Below are positions 5,909 to 7,140 of a DNA stretch of 7,140 nucleotides, in pieces. The translations under genes and the position numbers were made by a program. Position 1 is the first letter of the stretch, and every line of letters begins with the position of its first letter. The DNA lies in assembly GCA_030152675.1 (NCBI GenBank), contig JASLIY010000309.1, positions 1 to 7,140 of the forward strand, given 5' to 3'. The notes beneath the pieces are model-generated. The model saw only the letters and a program-made list of their open reading frames with translations, searched no databases and was not told the origin of the DNA. Source of the DNA: Acinetobacter sp. GTDB taxonomy: Bacteria > Pseudomonadota > Gammaproteobacteria > Pseudomonadales > Moraxellaceae.

Positions 5909-6718
5909 ATGACTCAACACGCGAAAAATCGTTCAAAAAAAATAAGTCCGCTCTCTAAGTTGTTTTTATATAGTAAGAAAGTCGCTACGGGTAGCTTAGT
6001 GCTCTCCGAAGGTTTTTATTTGGTGTTCCGACACAAACTTTATAAAGATCCCAACAATCCCGTTAATACTCGCTATGTGCAGTATTTTTGTCGTCGTCTT
6101 TGTGATGTGTTCAACATTGATGTGCGCCTACATGGGGAGGTATCGCGTGAACCTGCGCTGTGGGTCAGTAACCATGTGTCATGGTTGGATGTCGCTGTAT
6201 TGGGTTCTGGTGCACGCGTATTCTTTTTGGCCAAGGCTGAGATCCAAAAGTGGCCGGTGTTTGGTGCGTTGGCCAAGGGCGGCGGAACGCTATTTATCAA
6301 GCGCGGTTCAGGTGATTCGCAACGAATTCGTGAACAGATTACTCAATTTCTCAAACAAGATATTCCGGTACTGTTTTTTCCAGAAGCCACCACCACCGAT
6401 GGCAGTCAAGTCAAGAAAGTCCATGGTCGTATCTTGGGTGCTGCGATTGAAGCGCAGAAGCCGATTCAAGTCTGTTTGATTTGCTACGTCAACAAAGATG
6501 GTGAATTGGATACGGTTGCACCCTTTATTGGTGAGATCAGCTTTGCTGAGCACGTGATGGCTGTCTTAGAAATGCCGAAAGTGACCGCACATTTAAAAAC
6601 TTTAGCTGCGATTGATGTTGAAGGGCATAGCGTAGAAAGCTTGACCAAAGAAGTGCAGTTGGCCATGCGTCAAGGCTTGGCTGAATTACAACAAGAAGTA
6701 TTGAAGATCCCCGCTTAA
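5909..6718 (+). CDS. PlsC-family lysophospholipid acyltransferase
   Basis: The 269-residue protein belongs to the PlsC-type glycerolipid acyltransferases, which transfer an acyl chain from acyl-ACP or acyl-CoA to a lysolipid, most often 1-acylglycerol-3-phosphate, at the inner membrane. The catalytic NHVSWLD at 88-94 is intact (His89 and Asp94 of the NHx4D motif). It is followed by GGGTLFIKRGSG at 124-135, matching the second conserved block, and by FPEATTTDG at 157-165 in place of the usual FPEGTxS. The N-terminal part is basic (KNRSKK at 6-11) with one modestly hydrophobic segment at about 25-40 that may anchor it. The ATG at 5909 has a weak ribosome binding site (AGTGAA). The exact acceptor is uncertain: lysophosphatidic acid, or a lyso-ornithine lipid as for OlsA, are both possible. 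It converges on a cardiolipin synthase gene 34 bases away. Confidence 0.88.
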   Translation: MTQHAKNRSKKISPLSKLFLYSKKVATGSLVLSEGFYLVFRHKLYKDPNNPVNTRYVQYFCRRLCDVFNIDVRLHGEVSREPALWVSNHVSWLDVAVLGSGARVFFLAKAEIQKWPVFGALAKGGGTLFIKRGSGDSQRIREQITQFLKQDIPVLFFPEATTTDGSQVKKVHGRILGAAIEAQKPIQVCLICYVNKDGELDTVAPFIGEISFAEHVMAVLEMPKVTAHLKTLAAIDVEGHSVESLTKEVQLAMRQGLAELQQEVLKIPA

Positions 6719-6752
6719 ACGCTAGGCTGGGGCAGTTTGAGCGAGTAGCGGT

Positions 6753-7140
6753 TTACATGTAGCCTTCGATTGGTAGCCAAGACAGCATTTTCACCCCAGC
6801 TTTTTGCCACCATTTCATTTTTGGCTCTTTGACGTAGGTCTTTACCCCTTGAGGGGTTTCACGCTGCCAGTTGATCTTGTTTTCTGCATCCAAGACCAGC
6901 TTGTAGGCATATTTCTTCAGATTGGCATCAATTGTTTTATGCACTTCCGTCGCCAAGGGTGGGCTATTCAGGATTACACCAATTTCACTGTTTAAGTTGG
7001 CAGAACGTGGATCAAAGTTAAACGAGCCGATAAAGACTTGTTTGTCATCTACAGCCATGAGCTTGGCATGTAGGCTTGAGCGGCTGAGACCTTTGAGGTT
7101 GATCTTGGCTTTTCGTGACAGTTCCCTAGTATTGGCATTG
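6753..7140 (-). CDS. clsC: Cardiolipin synthase C-like phospholipase D family protein, C-terminal part (cut by window edge)
   Basis: The frame enters from beyond 7140 and ends at TAA 6755-6753, giving 128 visible residues. It contains the second HKD motif of the phospholipase D family: HAKLMAVD, encoded by 7070 to 7047, followed by GSFNFDPRSANLNSE. The last 80 residues, with INWQRE and the ending KMLSWLPIEGYM, resemble the C-terminus of E. coli YmdC (ClsC), which makes cardiolipin from phosphatidylglycerol and phosphatidylethanolamine with its partner YmdB. That assignment is by recalled similarity; other PLD-type lipid enzymes remain possible. The ATG at 7058 is internal, since it falls inside the catalytic motif. 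The first HKD motif and the N-terminus lie outside the window. The gene is convergent with the acyltransferase, and no strong hairpin is seen in the 34 bases between them. Confidence 0.85.
   Translation of the reverse strand, partial: NANTRELSRKAKINLKGLSRSSLHAKLMAVDDKQVFIGSFNFDPRSANLNSEIGVILNSPPLATEVHKTIDANLKKYAYKLVLDAENKINWQRETPQGVKTYVKEPKMKWWQKAGVKMLSWLPIEGYM

Noticed and set aside
6720..6750. CGCTA and TAGCG inverted repeat after the acyltransferase, considered as a terminator
   Set aside because: Only five pairs around a 21-base loop and no T run, so it is not a convincing terminator.
7056..7058. ATG that would start a 101-residue protein on the minus strand
   Set aside because: It falls inside the HKD motif; the frame stays open to the window edge with conserved residues upstream, so the gene is simply truncated by the window.

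Overview
The window reads as chromosomal DNA of a gammaproteobacterium of the Moraxellaceae, most likely Acinetobacter. This is inferred from the gene order pdxA-rsmA-apaH, the style of the proteins and the moderate, AT-leaning base composition; no marker gene here fixes the species. Seven protein genes are well supported, one of them cut by the right edge. One further small membrane-protein gene is plausible, and another small ORF near the left edge is weak.

Left part, plus strand (1-2953): a leader of about 270 bases without a convincing gene is followed by pdxA (vitamin B6 synthesis), rsmA (16S rRNA dimethylation) and apaH (Ap4A hydrolysis). The three genes are tightly packed; apaH starts on the base after the rsmA stop codon. 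No apaG lies between rsmA and apaH, and no surA lies directly before pdxA, unlike the E. coli arrangement. A long, almost perfect hairpin flanked by A and T runs closes the operon and can serve as terminator for both strands.

Middle part, minus strand (3055-5736, read right to left): a possible 60-residue membrane protein, then hflX (ribosome-associated GTPase), lrgA and lrgB (a two-gene membrane system of the CidA/LrgA and CidB/LrgB families). hflX, lrgA and lrgB are close enough to share a transcript, and lrgA-lrgB look translationally coupled. An imperfect 22-base palindrome lies just before hflX.

Right part (5737-7140): a divergent promoter region with a palindromic TTGCAA separates the small gene from a plus-strand PlsC-family acyltransferase. 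This gene converges on the C-terminal end of a minus-strand phospholipase D-type cardiolipin synthase resembling E. coli ClsC (YmdC). Both act on phospholipids, but the convergent arrangement means they are not co-transcribed.

Most of the window is ordinary housekeeping sequence. The least explained parts are the small membrane ORF, the palindrome before hflX, the divergent LrgA sequence, and the leader upstream of pdxA. I found no clear sign of a new multi-gene system, mobile element, CRISPR array or RNA gene.
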